Part shown: in pieces, positions 1-8,582 of the stretch
Position numbering within the stretch: position 1 is the stretch's first letter
How the letters are laid out: each line of letters opens with the position of its first letter
Assembly: GCA_020636905.1 (NCBI GenBank)
Contig: JACJWX010000016.1
Location: 1 to 59,939 of the forward strand
DNA: 59,939 bases
Source of the DNA: Actinomycetota bacterium
GTDB taxonomy: Bacteria > Actinomycetota > Thermoleophilia > Miltoncostaeales > Miltoncostaeaceae
Direction: 5' to 3'
Translations under genes and position numbers: made by a program
The notes under the pieces: model-generated
The model's database searches: none
What the model was told of the DNA's origin: nothing
The model's input: only the letters and a program-made list of their open reading frames with translations

Positions 1-3000
1 GAGGAGAGCGCCGAGGAACGCGTCGCGGCGAAAAAGGCCTACTTCCCCTCATCGATGGGGCTGTCGACGCTCGTCTCTGCCGACGCATCCGTCCTCGCGG
101 CCACGGTCCGCTGGGGCGACTACTCGCTGACCGAGCATCAGATCGACGATGGGGATGCAGTCCCGGTTTGGCAACGAACACCGCGCGAGTCGCCGGTCGA
201 GATTCAGCTGGGGACCAGGCCGGGCAAGCTCGTCATCCACAAGGTACCTCACTCCAATGGCCTCGAGCTGCACACACTCGAGCGTGAGGTACCAGCGGGC
301 GATGACGACTCAGGGATCCCGCCAGACACGCGTTCGCTCTCAGTGTTCGTGGTGAATGCTCGCGCCCCAAGTCCTGACCAGCCAGACATCGCCTACGCGT
401 TCCAGCCGGAACTTGAGTTGCGCTGCGAAGAGCCGTTCGTCCCGCGCCCCGACCCCCGCGGGACAGGGTCCGAGGACTGGGACGAGCGCGTGGCCGACCT
501 GCACTACACCGATACGCCGGAGTACGCGACCGGCCATGGCGTCTCCGCCGACTGGGATCTCTACGACGGTCGCTGCTTTGTTCTTCGCACTCGCTGGATA
601 CCGCGTGCCGAGGTCGAGAAGACGGAGACCGCGCCGATCGCAGGTGTCGAGCTCTCAATGAGCGCACTCGGCCAGCTTCCGGACGGAGAGGCCACGCAGG
701 CGGCGCTTTCGCCGCTGGTCGACCGCTACCGGGACTGGATCGCAGACAAGCGCGAGGAAGTTGAAGCGCTGACCTATGACCGCCACGAGACGGCCGAGAC
801 CCTTCTCCAGAACGCCGAGATCGCCGCGGATCGTATTGAGCGCGGGATATCGGTGCTTGTGAACGACCCGGATGCGCTCGATGCATTCCGCGCTGCCAAC
901 CGTGCTGTGGCCGCAACGTTGCGCCGGCGACTTGAAATCAACAACCCGGGCTGGCGAGCGTTCCAGCTTGCGTTCATGCTCGTCAACCTCCCGGGCGTCG
1001 CAGACCCTGGCGACCCAGACCGCGACACCGTCGACTTGCTTTTCTTCCCCACTGGAGGCGGCAAGACCGAGGCCTACCTGGGACTCGCGGCGTTCACCAT
1101 GGCGCTGCGGCGCCTGCGCCACCCTGATGCGAAAGGCCGTGCCGGAGCTGGGGTCAGCGTGGTGATGCGCTACACGCTGCGACTGCTCACATTGGATCAG
1201 CTGCAGCGCGCCGCAGGGTTGGTATGCGCACTCGAACTCGAGCGAGAGCGGTCTGCCGGGCGCTATGGGGATTGGCCGTTCGAGATCGGGCTCTGGGTCG
1301 GCAAGGCCGCGACGCCAAATGTGCTGGGCCGCAAGGGTGATGGGCGGTCAGACACCGCTCGCTCAAAGGTCAACCGGTTCAAGAACGACCCGGGCCGACA
1401 CCCATCGCCTATCCCACTCGAGGAGTGTCCATGGTGTGGAACACGCTTCGAAGCGGAGTCATTCACGCTGCTGCCCGACAGCGACAACCCCAAGCAGCTT
1501 CGGATTGCTTGCGCGAACTTCGCGTGCGACTTCTCAGGTGATCGCACCCTGCCGATTGTGGCCGTAGACGAGCCCCTATACCGGCGCCTGCCCGCGTTCG
1601 TGATCGCAACCGTGGACAAGTTCGCGACGCTGCCCTGGATCGGTCCTTCGGGCGCGCTGCTCGGCGGTGCCGACCGCTGCGATGCGGACGGCTACTACGG
1701 ACCCGCGGAGCCAGGCCGCGGCGCACTGCTCCCGGCGTCACTGCCGCCGCCTGACCTCATCATCCAGGATGAGCTGCATCTCATCTCCGGCCCACTGGGA
1801 ACGATGGCCGGCCTCTACGAAACAGCGATCGACGCGTTGTGCGTCCGTTCACTGGGCGACCATCACGTTCGACCCAAGGTCGTGGCGTCGACGGCGACCG
1901 TGCGCCGCGCCCAGGACCAGGTGCAGGCGCTCTTCGCCCGACCCCTCACGCAGGTGTTCCCGCCGCCCGGTCCAAACCGCCGCGACTCGTTCTTCGCGCG
2001 CGTGCGACCAGCATCCGAGAAGCCCGCCCGCCGCTATCTCGGGATTGCCGCACAAGGACGCAACCCAAAGGTGGCCATGCGCAAGACATGGTTGGCGCTC
2101 ATGGGCGCAGCCGAGCAGCTCTTCCGTGAGGCGGGCGGCCACAAGAACCACGACAACCCGGTCGACCCGTACATGACCGTCCTCGGCTACTTCAACAGCC
2201 TGCGCGAACTCGGAGGCGCGCGACGCATCCTTGAGGAAGAAGTCCGGAACACGCTGAGAAGCTACGGCGAACGGCGTCGGGTCGCCGAGCCTCGCCGGCA
2301 CTTTCGGGATCGGCGCACGTTCTCCGAGGTCGTCGAGCTCACCTCGCGTGTACCGACCAACCAGGTCGCCGAGGCGCGCCGCAGACTCGGACTCCCGTTC
2401 CACGAGGCGGATCGTGTGGACTGCGCGATCGCCACCAACATGATCTCGGTGGGTCTCGACATTCCACGCCTCGGATTGATGGGGGTGCTCGGCCAGCCCA
2501 AGACGAGCGCCGAGTACATCCAGGCAACGAGCCGCGTAGGGCGCACCGACGACGCCCCGGGACTCGTCGTCACCTTGCTGAGCATCCACAAACCGCGTGA
2601 CCGCTCGCATTACGAGCGCTTCCGTCACTACCACGAGACCTTCTACCGCTCGGTGGAGGCCGGTAGCGTCACGCCGTTTTCCGCACGTGCACTTGACCGC
2701 GGTTTCGCCGGAACGATGGTCGCGATGGCCCGCCACATGCGACCAGAGCTCGCACCGGCGGCCGGTGCGCGCAAGCTGGCCGATGTTCGGGCGGACCTCG
2801 AGGGGCAGCTGCTCGAGACGTTTCGCCAACGCCTCCTTCAGCAGCCCATCCTCGAGGAGGAACGTACCGAGCGGCTCGCCGCCGTGCACAGCAGGATTGT
2901 GGATCTCCTGGACTCCTGGCAGAACGTGAACGACTCGTATGCAGCAGTGGGCGCGGAGATGCAGTATCAGCGCCATGAGCTGAGTGGAGCGAAGCCGCTG

Positions 3001-3141
3001 CTGCACGAAATGCTCGATACCGACTTCGAATCAGAGCACCACCGCAAGTTCAGGGTTAACCGCTCACTGCGCGATGTCGAGCCTGAGGTCAATCTCTTCC
3101 TGCACGATCTGACGGGCACCGCCCTCGGAGATGGCACGTGA
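1..3141 (+). CDS. drmA: DISARM helicase DrmA (5' end outside window)
   Basis: The frame is open from base 1, so the gene starts upstream and 1046 residues are visible. It is a large SF2-type helicase of the DrmA family, the ATPase of the DISARM anti-phage system. A Walker A motif PTGGGKT is encoded near 1048-1068, and a DEAD-like box QDELHLISG near 1765-1791. A motif III-like SAT follows near 1888. The helicase C-terminal signatures NMISVGLDIP and ATSRVGRTDD lie at about 2437-2550. A cysteine pair set (CPWCG and CANFACD, about 1427-1535) between the helicase halves could bind zinc. The stop codon overlaps the drmB GTG start (GTGA), which indicates translational coupling. In known systems DrmA acts with DrmB on foreign DNA. 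The methylase gene expected for a complete system would lie upstream, outside the window. Confidence 0.88.
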   Translation, partial: EESAEERVAAKKAYFPSSMGLSTLVSADASVLAATVRWGDYSLTEHQIDDGDAVPVWQRTPRESPVEIQLGTRPGKLVIHKVPHSNGLELHTLEREVPAGDDDSGIPPDTRSLSVFVVNARAPSPDQPDIAYAFQPELELRCEEPFVPRPDPRGTGSEDWDERVADLHYTDTPEYATGHGVSADWDLYDGRCFVLRTRWIPRAEVEKTETAPIAGVELSMSALGQLPDGEATQAALSPLVDRYRDWIADKREEVEALTYDRHETAETLLQNAEIAADRIERGISVLVNDPDALDAFRAANRAVAATLRRRLEINNPGWRAFQLAFMLVNLPGVADPGDPDRDTVDLLFFPTGGGKTEAYLGLAAFTMALRRLRHPDAKGRAGAGVSVVMRYTLRLLTLDQLQRAAGLVCALELERERSAGRYGDWPFEIGLWVGKAATPNVLGRKGDGRSDTARSKVNRFKNDPGRHPSPIPLEECPWCGTRFEAESFTLLPDSDNPKQLRIACANFACDFSGDRTLPIVAVDEPLYRRLPAFVIATVDKFATLPWIGPSGALLGGADRCDADGYYGPAEPGRGALLPASLPPPDLIIQDELHLISGPLGTMAGLYETAIDALCVRSLGDHHVRPKVVASTATVRRAQDQVQALFARPLTQVFPPPGPNRRDSFFARVRPASEKPARRYLGIAAQGRNPKVAMRKTWLALMGAAEQLFREAGGHKNHDNPVDPYMTVLGYFNSLRELGGARRILEEEVRNTLRSYGERRRVAEPRRHFRDRRTFSEVVELTSRVPTNQVAEARRRLGLPFHEADRVDCAIATNMISVGLDIPRLGLMGVLGQPKTSAEYIQATSRVGRTDDAPGLVVTLLSIHKPRDRSHYERFRHYHETFYRSVEAGSVTPFSARALDRGFAGTMVAMARHMRPELAPAAGARKLADVRADLEGQLLETFRQRLLQQPILEEERTERLAAVHSRIVDLLDSWQNVNDSYAAVGAEMQYQRHELSGAKPLLHEMLDTDFESEHHRKFRVNRSLRDVEPEVNLFLHDLTGTALGDGT

Positions 3142-4937
3142 GCAAGCGCGCACACGGACAAGTCCGACGCAGCCAGGTCATCACCACATGGGGGCCGGGT
3201 GCTCTCATCGATTTGCCGCGACACTCGGGAATCGTTGGAGGCCTGGAGACCTGGCCGGAGGTCTCAGAGCTTGAGGAAGTTCCAGATCAGAGACTGCAAC
3301 GCAAACTTGCGCTGGTCACCGGACTGCCGCAGCCACGCCTCTACCTACCGCCTCCGGACTCGAACGACCCCTCGGCGACCAAGCTCGGGATCCGGGTGTG
3401 GCGGTTCCCGGAGTGGATGATGGTGCAGGAGAAGCCCTCGGACCGTGAGCGCGTGCGCTCGCGCAGACTTGTGCATCGGAGGATGCTCGACGAGAGAGGC
3501 CGCTTTGACGGCGCTGATGTCGTACCGACGCGGTTCGTTCGCGCCTGCCCTCGCGGACATGTCGACGACCTGAACTGGCACGGGTTCGTCCATGACGGCA
3601 ATCCAGAGTGCAAGGGTCAGCTCTGGCTGGATGAGCGGGGAACCGGTGGCGATCTCGGCGACCTTACCGTCCGCTGCCAGGCGTGCGAGGCGACGCGCGG
3701 TATGCAGGACGCCGCCGAGTACGAGTTGTTCGCCTTGGGCACCTGCCGGGGATCGCGGCCTTGGCTCGGTCTGCACGGAACCCACCAGGACTGCACTCTC
3801 CCGGCCCGCTTGCTTATCCGCACGGCCGCAAACGCGTACTTCCCTCAGGTTGTGAGCGCGCTCTCACTGCCTGACCAAGCGGCCGGACTCGACAAGCTGG
3901 TCGGGCAGCACTGGGACGACCTTTCGATCGTCGAGAGTCTGGAAGAGCTCCAGTTCGTCAAGAAGAAGCCGGCTATCGCCGCCGCATTCACCGGCCAAGA
4001 CGATGCAGACGTGCTTGCTGCGATCGCACGCGTCCGTGGCGGAGGCACCGCCGAGCGGCCAGTCAAACAGGTCGAGCTCGACGCGTTGCTCGCGGCGCCC
4101 GAAGGTTTCGGCGACGACATGCCAGTCGATCCAAACTTCCATGCCCGCCGGCTACCAGAGTCGTTCTGGCGCCACTCCGAACTGAGTGCGCCCATCACGG
4201 CGATCGTTCAGCTACATCGTTTGCGTGAAGTCCTCGCACTTATCGGGTTCACACGGTTCGAGCCGGTAACGCCCGATGTCGATGGTGAATACGACGGTGA
4301 CGTCGAACGTGCGGACCTTGCACTGGAACCGAGTTGGTTCCCCGCCGTCGAGAACCGCGGCGAAGGTATCTTCCTGCAAGTCGATCCACACCGTCTCGGT
4401 ACGTGGTTGCAGCGCCCCGCCGTTCGGGATCGTCTCGACCAGCTTCGCCGGGGGCACGATCACTGGGCTCAGACTCGCAAGAACGCGAGAGCCTTCCCCG
4501 GAGGCCCCTATGTCCTCCTGCACACGCTCTCGCATCTCCTGCTGCAGTCGCTCGCATTGCGATGCGGGTACCCCGCGAGTTCCATTCGCGAACGGATCTA
4601 CGTCGACACCGATGGGGGGCGATTCGGGGTCCTCCTCTACACGGCAAGCACCGATGCCGAAGGAACGCTGGGAGGGCTTGTTGGACAGGCGCGAAGCATC
4701 GAAGCGCACCTGGAGCTCGCGCTGGCGTCCGGCCAGCTCTGCTCGAACGATCCGATCTGCGCGCAACACGAGCCCGGCGAGACCCTAGAGGGCCGTTACC
4801 TCCACGGAGCGGCATGCCATGGATGCAGCCTGATCGCCGAGACGTCCTGCGAAATGCGCAACGACTACCTGGACCGTGCGCTGGTTGTTCCGACGCTGGC
4901 AGTCCCGGATGCCGCGCTCTTTGCACCCGTGTCGTGA
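3138..4937 (+). CDS. drmB: DISARM protein DrmB (DUF1998)
   Basis: The product is a 599-residue protein starting MSKRAHGQVRRSQ, with an N-terminal WGPGALIDL segment typical of DrmB. It carries the C-terminal DUF1998 domain, visible as HTLSHLLLQ followed by a cysteine-rich CHGCSLIAETSCE near the end. Further cysteine pairs (CPRGH, CQACE) at about residues 135-190 may bind metal. DrmB forms a complex with the DrmA helicase in characterised DISARM systems. The GTG start at 3138 overlaps the drmA stop by four bases, and its own stop overlaps the drmC start in the same way, so drmABC is one translationally coupled unit. Assignment rests on family features plus the drmA/drmC context and is fairly sure. 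Confidence 0.87.
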   Translation: MSKRAHGQVRRSQVITTWGPGALIDLPRHSGIVGGLETWPEVSELEEVPDQRLQRKLALVTGLPQPRLYLPPPDSNDPSATKLGIRVWRFPEWMMVQEKPSDRERVRSRRLVHRRMLDERGRFDGADVVPTRFVRACPRGHVDDLNWHGFVHDGNPECKGQLWLDERGTGGDLGDLTVRCQACEATRGMQDAAEYELFALGTCRGSRPWLGLHGTHQDCTLPARLLIRTAANAYFPQVVSALSLPDQAAGLDKLVGQHWDDLSIVESLEELQFVKKKPAIAAAFTGQDDADVLAAIARVRGGGTAERPVKQVELDALLAAPEGFGDDMPVDPNFHARRLPESFWRHSELSAPITAIVQLHRLREVLALIGFTRFEPVTPDVDGEYDGDVERADLALEPSWFPAVENRGEGIFLQVDPHRLGTWLQRPAVRDRLDQLRRGHDHWAQTRKNARAFPGGPYVLLHTLSHLLLQSLALRCGYPASSIRERIYVDTDGGRFGVLLYTASTDAEGTLGGLVGQARSIEAHLELALASGQLCSNDPICAQHEPGETLEGRYLHGAACHGCSLIAETSCEMRNDYLDRALVVPTLAVPDAALFAPVS

Positions 4938-5716
4938 TCGAACCGCTACTCGCTCTTCCGGCGCATCTGCGTGAACGCCTGAGCCGGGCACTTGAAGCCG
5001 GCCACCTGAGACCGCCGTACTCCGATGCGGCCGTTCGTCAGCTGCTTGGGCCAGGGGCAGACTGTCACGGACTGAGTGCAGCGCTTCGAGTGCTCGACGA
5101 ACGGGGCGTTGGTGCCGTCGCGGTCGGATTCGCATTGAAGCTCGCGGATCGGAAACTCGCGAGCGTTTCGCAGCCTGACCTGGTCTGGTCCGGACCGGAG
5201 GTACCGGGCCTGCACGCCCGAGACACACGCCGTGTGTACGAAGAGCTCGTCTCGGGGGCCCAGCGTAGCCTCTGGATCTCCGCGTACACCTACTACGACG
5301 GGCCAAAGACATTCGGCAGCCTCGCGCAGCGCATGGACGAGACGGTGTCTCTCCAGGTCACGCTCATGTTGAACATCCAACGTCGGCCCAGCGAAGCGAC
5401 ATCCAGCAACGAGCTCGTTCGACGGTTTGCGGACCGATTCTGGAAGAAGGCCTGGCCGGGGACGCGTCGGCCCGCTGTCTTCTACGACCCGCGGGCGCTG
5501 GCCCCAGAGGGCCCCGAGGGCGTCCTCCATGCAAAGGCAGTTGTTGCGGACGACGAGCACGCCTTCGTCACGTCCGCGAACCTGACGGAAGCCGCCTTCG
5601 AACGAAACATTGAGGCTGGTGTGGTCATTCGGGACGCCGGGCTTGCCGCCAGCCTCGCGAAGCATTTCCGAGTCCTAATTGACCGTGAGCTGCTGCTGCC
5701 CCTGCCGACGAGCTGA
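4934..5716 (+). CDS. drmC: DISARM phospholipase D-like protein DrmC
   Basis: This 260-residue protein has one clear phospholipase D (HKD) motif, HAKAVVADDEHAF, followed by TSANLTEAAFERNIE at about residues 195-230. That is the organisation of DrmC in DISARM. The reading frame stays open upstream to 4334, but that part is antisense-like noise inside drmB. The GTG at 4934, which overlaps the drmB stop as GTGA, gives a protein of the expected family length (about 240-260 residues) and matches the drmA/drmB junction. PLD-family proteins act on phosphodiester bonds. DrmC has been reported as not strictly required for protection in at least one studied DISARM, so its role here is inferred. Confidence 0.85.
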   Translation: MIEPLLALPAHLRERLSRALEAGHLRPPYSDAAVRQLLGPGADCHGLSAALRVLDERGVGAVAVGFALKLADRKLASVSQPDLVWSGPEVPGLHARDTRRVYEELVSGAQRSLWISAYTYYDGPKTFGSLAQRMDETVSLQVTLMLNIQRRPSEATSSNELVRRFADRFWKKAWPGTRRPAVFYDPRALAPEGPEGVLHAKAVVADDEHAFVTSANLTEAAFERNIEAGVVIRDAGLAASLAKHFRVLIDRELLLPLPTS

Positions 5717-5769
5717 GAGTGAACAACAGGGTCGACAGCTCGGAGCGCCCCGGGGAACGAGGAGCATCT

Positions 5770-6215
5770 CCATACCGGCCAGCCGCCGCCCGATCCCCCA
5801 TGAGACAAGGAGGTAATCGGATGGCTTGGCGCCCGCCGCGACGAGCTCCCGCCGCAGGCGGCTCACGTGCGTGTCGACGGTGACGGGTACGCCCGGCGCT
5901 GCGGAAGCCCCTGACCGCCCGCAGGAGTTCTTCCCTCGTCGCGACCCGAGTCGGGTTGCGCGAGAGGGCGAGAAGCAGGTCGAACTCCCGGACCGTGAAG
6001 TGGAAATCGGAATCGGAAAGCCAGACGCGTCGCGTCTCGGGGTCGATGGCGAGATCCCGCACCTGGATGACCGAGGTGTATGCGGCGTCGGAATCCCACT
6101 TGGATGCCGGGACACCCTCGATCGCCGTGGTCAGCTGCTCGGATGCCTGTTCGACGGCTCGGAACGGTTCCCAAGGCGCTCGGGACAGCCAACACGACTG
6201 GCCGGCGCTGCAACA
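5770..6215 (-). pseudogene. Frameshifted winged-helix (OmpR/PhoB-type) regulator fragment
   Basis: On the minus strand one frame reads VREFDLLLALSRN and REELLRAVRGF, the start of a Trans_reg_C winged-helix domain. At about 5880 the homology jumps frame and continues as VDTHVSRLRREL and GIGRRLAG, the recognition helix and wing. Deleting one base in the ACCCGTCACC stretch (minus strand) would restore a continuous RTRTVDTH reading. Coding-like sequence extends upstream to about 6215 (WEPFRAVEQASEQL) but meets stops and has no start codon, so no receiver domain is visible. The gene is a degraded remnant, or the frameshift is a sequencing error. The 3' end runs towards the end of drmC on the opposite strand. 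Confidence 0.6.
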
Positions 6216-6337
6216 CGTCAGTCTCGCGGCTGGCCGATGGCGAAGTCACAGGTGTGGCGGCTCGCGGAGGGCTCCGAGTGCAACGACTCTCGTGCGCCCA
6301 TGGTCCGCCTCCTACGTGGAAGGCGTAGCCTGTTCCC

Positions 6338-6856
6338 ATGGTCCGCGTCCCGTTCCGTGCAGCAATGTTCTTATCGTCGTACGCGCCGCTCTTCGCGCTG
6401 CTTGCGTTCAGTCATCGCGAATCACAGGCGGCGTGGATTGGGCTCGTTGCAGTGGTGGCGGTCTCAGTCGCTGGCTTGGCAGTTGTGCTCCTTGCACATC
6501 GTGGCGATCGTGGCCCACGACTCCGCGTCGCGCACGCCAAACCGCAGGATGGCGATGTCCTTGCCTACCTTGCGACCTACTTGCTGCCGTTCCTCGGCCT
6601 CGACTTGCATACACTGGACGATCTGGTGACTCTTGGTGGATTCCTCGCTGTCCTCATGGTTTTGTACATCAATTCCAGCATGATCTTTGTGAACCCCATC
6701 CTCAGCCTGATCGGATACCGGTACTTTGAGCTGCAAGACCCAGAAGGGCACGTGTACGCACTCCTAACAAGACGTCGCGTCATCGAACCGGAGAGCGTAC
6801 TGACTCCTACCCAGATCACACGATACCTACGCGTTGAGGTCGGCCGTGAACGCTAG
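6338..6856 (+). CDS. kwaA: Kiwa-like membrane protein (KwaA-like)
   Basis: This 172-residue integral membrane protein has about four hydrophobic segments: residues 8-24, 31-53, 77-92 and 98-118. The last leads into YINSSMIFVNPILSLIGYRY, and a charged cytosolic tail of about 45 residues follows. I recognise the FLSSYAPLF and INPxLSLxGYR-type signatures from membrane proteins encoded next to DUF4868 genes. With the overlapping DUF4868 gene downstream this matches the two-gene Kiwa anti-phage system, in which KwaA is the membrane component that detects infection. The call depends mainly on the pairing, because small membrane proteins diverge fast. Base composition is visibly less GC-rich than the housekeeping genes, consistent with transfer. 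Confidence 0.68.
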   Translation: MVRVPFRAAMFLSSYAPLFALLAFSHRESQAAWIGLVAVVAVSVAGLAVVLLAHRGDRGPRLRVAHAKPQDGDVLAYLATYLLPFLGLDLHTLDDLVTLGGFLAVLMVLYINSSMIFVNPILSLIGYRYFELQDPEGHVYALLTRRRVIEPESVLTPTQITRYLRVEVGRER

Positions 6857-7811
6857 AGAGAACCTCGCAGAACTGTCCGATTTCCTTGCCGGCGACCTCA
6901 CTCTAGAGCTTGCGGCCGTCGCGCGTCCCCGCGAGAGCCAGGGCGCACCAGAGTATCGAAGCATCGCGCTCGCTAGACAGGCTGAACAGTTCTTTCGGGA
7001 CGTTGTCAACGACTGTGTCGGTCGGCACCTCAGCCCTCTGAGCTGGTCGGTGCGGGAGATCGATCCGACATACAAACCAGATCAGACGGACGTGGAGTGG
7101 CAACGCCTCGTTGACTTGCTGCCTGTGTCCAGCACAATCACCAGACTCTCGAATCTCTCCTCTACTGAACCGTTTCGCAGCAAAGACGATGACTACAAGT
7201 CTCGGCTGTCCTATTGGGCGGCAGTGATGTCGGATGCTGATGGCCGCCAGGCGTTCTTCTTTCGCGCATTCAGCGCGAAGGCTGAGCTGAAACGCAAACG
7301 AGGCGCGGCGCTCGTTGCCCGCGACGGTGCGTTCGGACTGGTTGAGGATTCGATCTTTGTGTTTGATGACGTTGTCGACTGCTTTGTATTTGGCGAGTTT
7401 GTTTACGTCTTGCGACGTCGCGATTTCCGACGCATTTTTGATCAGATGGAGAAGGTCCTACGCAGGGCGAAGGCAGTGGCTGGTGAGCTGCATGCCCGCG
7501 TGCCCATCGACAACTTCGAGGCGTTTGAGCAGGCTTGCGCAACCGATTCGCGGCTGGCTGACAAGATTGTCGCCATCAGCAAGAGAGACTACTTCGACAA
7601 ACTCAACTACGAGATGCTCTCGCCTGTCATCGAGGAGTTTGGCCTGGAGATCCCGACTGTTGCCTCTGATGGTGAGACCCGGCTTGTGTTCCGGCCAGCG
7701 CCGAGTGATCGCTTCCGCATCCTGAAGCTGATTGACGATGACTATCTCCGCTCGGCGATGACCGAGCACCGATACGAAGTCAATTCGAAGACAGAACCGC
7801 CGGCCAGCTAA
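6846..7811 (+). CDS. kwaB: Kiwa-like DUF4868 protein (KwaB-like)
   Basis: This 321-residue soluble protein has the DUF4868 (KwaB) core: KSRLSYWAAVMSDADGRQ, FFFRAF, then VEDSIFVFDDVVDCFVFGE followed by VYVLRRRDFRRIF at about residues 108-200. The C-terminal half is helical and charged. I chose the GTG at 6846, which has GAGGTC upstream and overlaps the kwaA end by 11 bases. A TTG at 6834 in the same frame would add four residues. KwaB is the effector partner of KwaA in Kiwa and acts on phage DNA at the membrane. The overlap and order match known Kiwa loci. Length agrees with the family (about 315). The gene shares the lower GC of its partner. Confidence 0.72.
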   Translation: MNARENLAELSDFLAGDLTLELAAVARPRESQGAPEYRSIALARQAEQFFRDVVNDCVGRHLSPLSWSVREIDPTYKPDQTDVEWQRLVDLLPVSSTITRLSNLSSTEPFRSKDDDYKSRLSYWAAVMSDADGRQAFFFRAFSAKAELKRKRGAALVARDGAFGLVEDSIFVFDDVVDCFVFGEFVYVLRRRDFRRIFDQMEKVLRRAKAVAGELHARVPIDNFEAFEQACATDSRLADKIVAISKRDYFDKLNYEMLSPVIEEFGLEIPTVASDGETRLVFRPAPSDRFRILKLIDDDYLRSAMTEHRYEVNSKTEPPAS

Positions 7812-7858
7812 GGCCAGCGGGCGTTTCGGCGGCTGCACTCCCCGATCCCTGATGCCAA

Positions 7859-8287
7859 ATGGTCTCACGGAGTATCGGCCTCCGGATGGATGTGCCCGGC
7901 TGGAGCGACGTGTACGCGCAGGAACGCCATTCGGTCGCCTCACTTGAGGCACCGGGGTGCTTTCCGGATGCACCTGGTGTCTATGCCCGGTTCCGTGGCG
8001 GTGAGGTCGTGTATCTCGGTGTTGCTACGCGGGGTCTGCGTCGGCGCCTTGGCACTCATCTTCGCCCCACCCGTGGCTCGGTGCGCAGGACAACGTTGAA
8101 GCGGACGATCGCGTAGGTGCTGGGCATCGCGACCCGTGCCGAGGTGCGACGGCGAGGGCTCACTCAGGATGAGGTCGACCGGATCCTTGCGTGGATGCGC
8201 GGGTGCGAACTGACGTGGTTCGTCCTGTCCGAAGACGGCTGGGCCCGGGCTGGCACACGCGGGCCACGCAGGACCCGCACCACGTAG
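7859..8287 (+). pseudogene. GIY-YIG nuclease-like gene with in-frame stop
   Basis: The frame from ATG 7859 gives APGVYARFRGGEVVYLGVAT, a GIY-YIG-like core with the GVY and YLG halves, then LRRRLGTHLR and SVRRTTLKRTIA. A TAG stop at 8114-8116 interrupts it. The same frame continues directly with VLGIATRAEVRRRGLTQDEV and AWMRGCELTWFVL to a second stop at 8285-8287, and this reads as the natural continuation of the family. A single nonsense mutation therefore appears to have broken the gene. The far C-terminus is also short. It lies just downstream of the Kiwa-like pair on the same strand and could once have been part of that unit. Confidence 0.6.
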
Positions 8288-8582
8288 CGAAAACCTCCGA
8301 GGCCCCGAGAGATCTCCAAACGTCCAGGGCACGAACCCCTGCGGCTGGAATGGATCAGAAGAGTCCCTGGCGCGCGTCGGGGGGTGGTAACAGAGTGGCA
8401 ACCAGACTTATAGAGACGACCATGAGTCTGGCAGTCGATTCCGCAACTAGAAACGGCTCGTGGACAGCGATGTTTTCAAGACGGGCAAAGACCGCTAGTG
8501 ACACCCAGAGTCGACTCATGATGCTGTGTTGCAGCACCGAACCGCTTCTTCCGCAACGACCGCGTCGCAGTCCCGTCTGACT
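8288..8582. other. Intergenic stretch without recognisable gene
   Basis: About 295 bases lie between the broken GIY-YIG gene and the 3' end of abiEii, with sequence more AT-rich than the core. An open frame on the plus strand ends at 8580, but its composition is arginine/serine-rich and has no domain signal. I see no convincing terminator, RNA gene or repeat. Confidence 0.4.

Noticed and set aside
4334..4933. Upstream extension of the drmC frame
   Set aside because: It overlaps drmB entirely and has a noise-like composition. The GTG at 4934 gives the family length.
5807..5884. Strong ribosome binding site AAGGAGG followed by ATG at 5821 on the plus strand
   Set aside because: The frame ends after about 20 codons and lies antisense to the winged-helix fragment. 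Probably coincidence.
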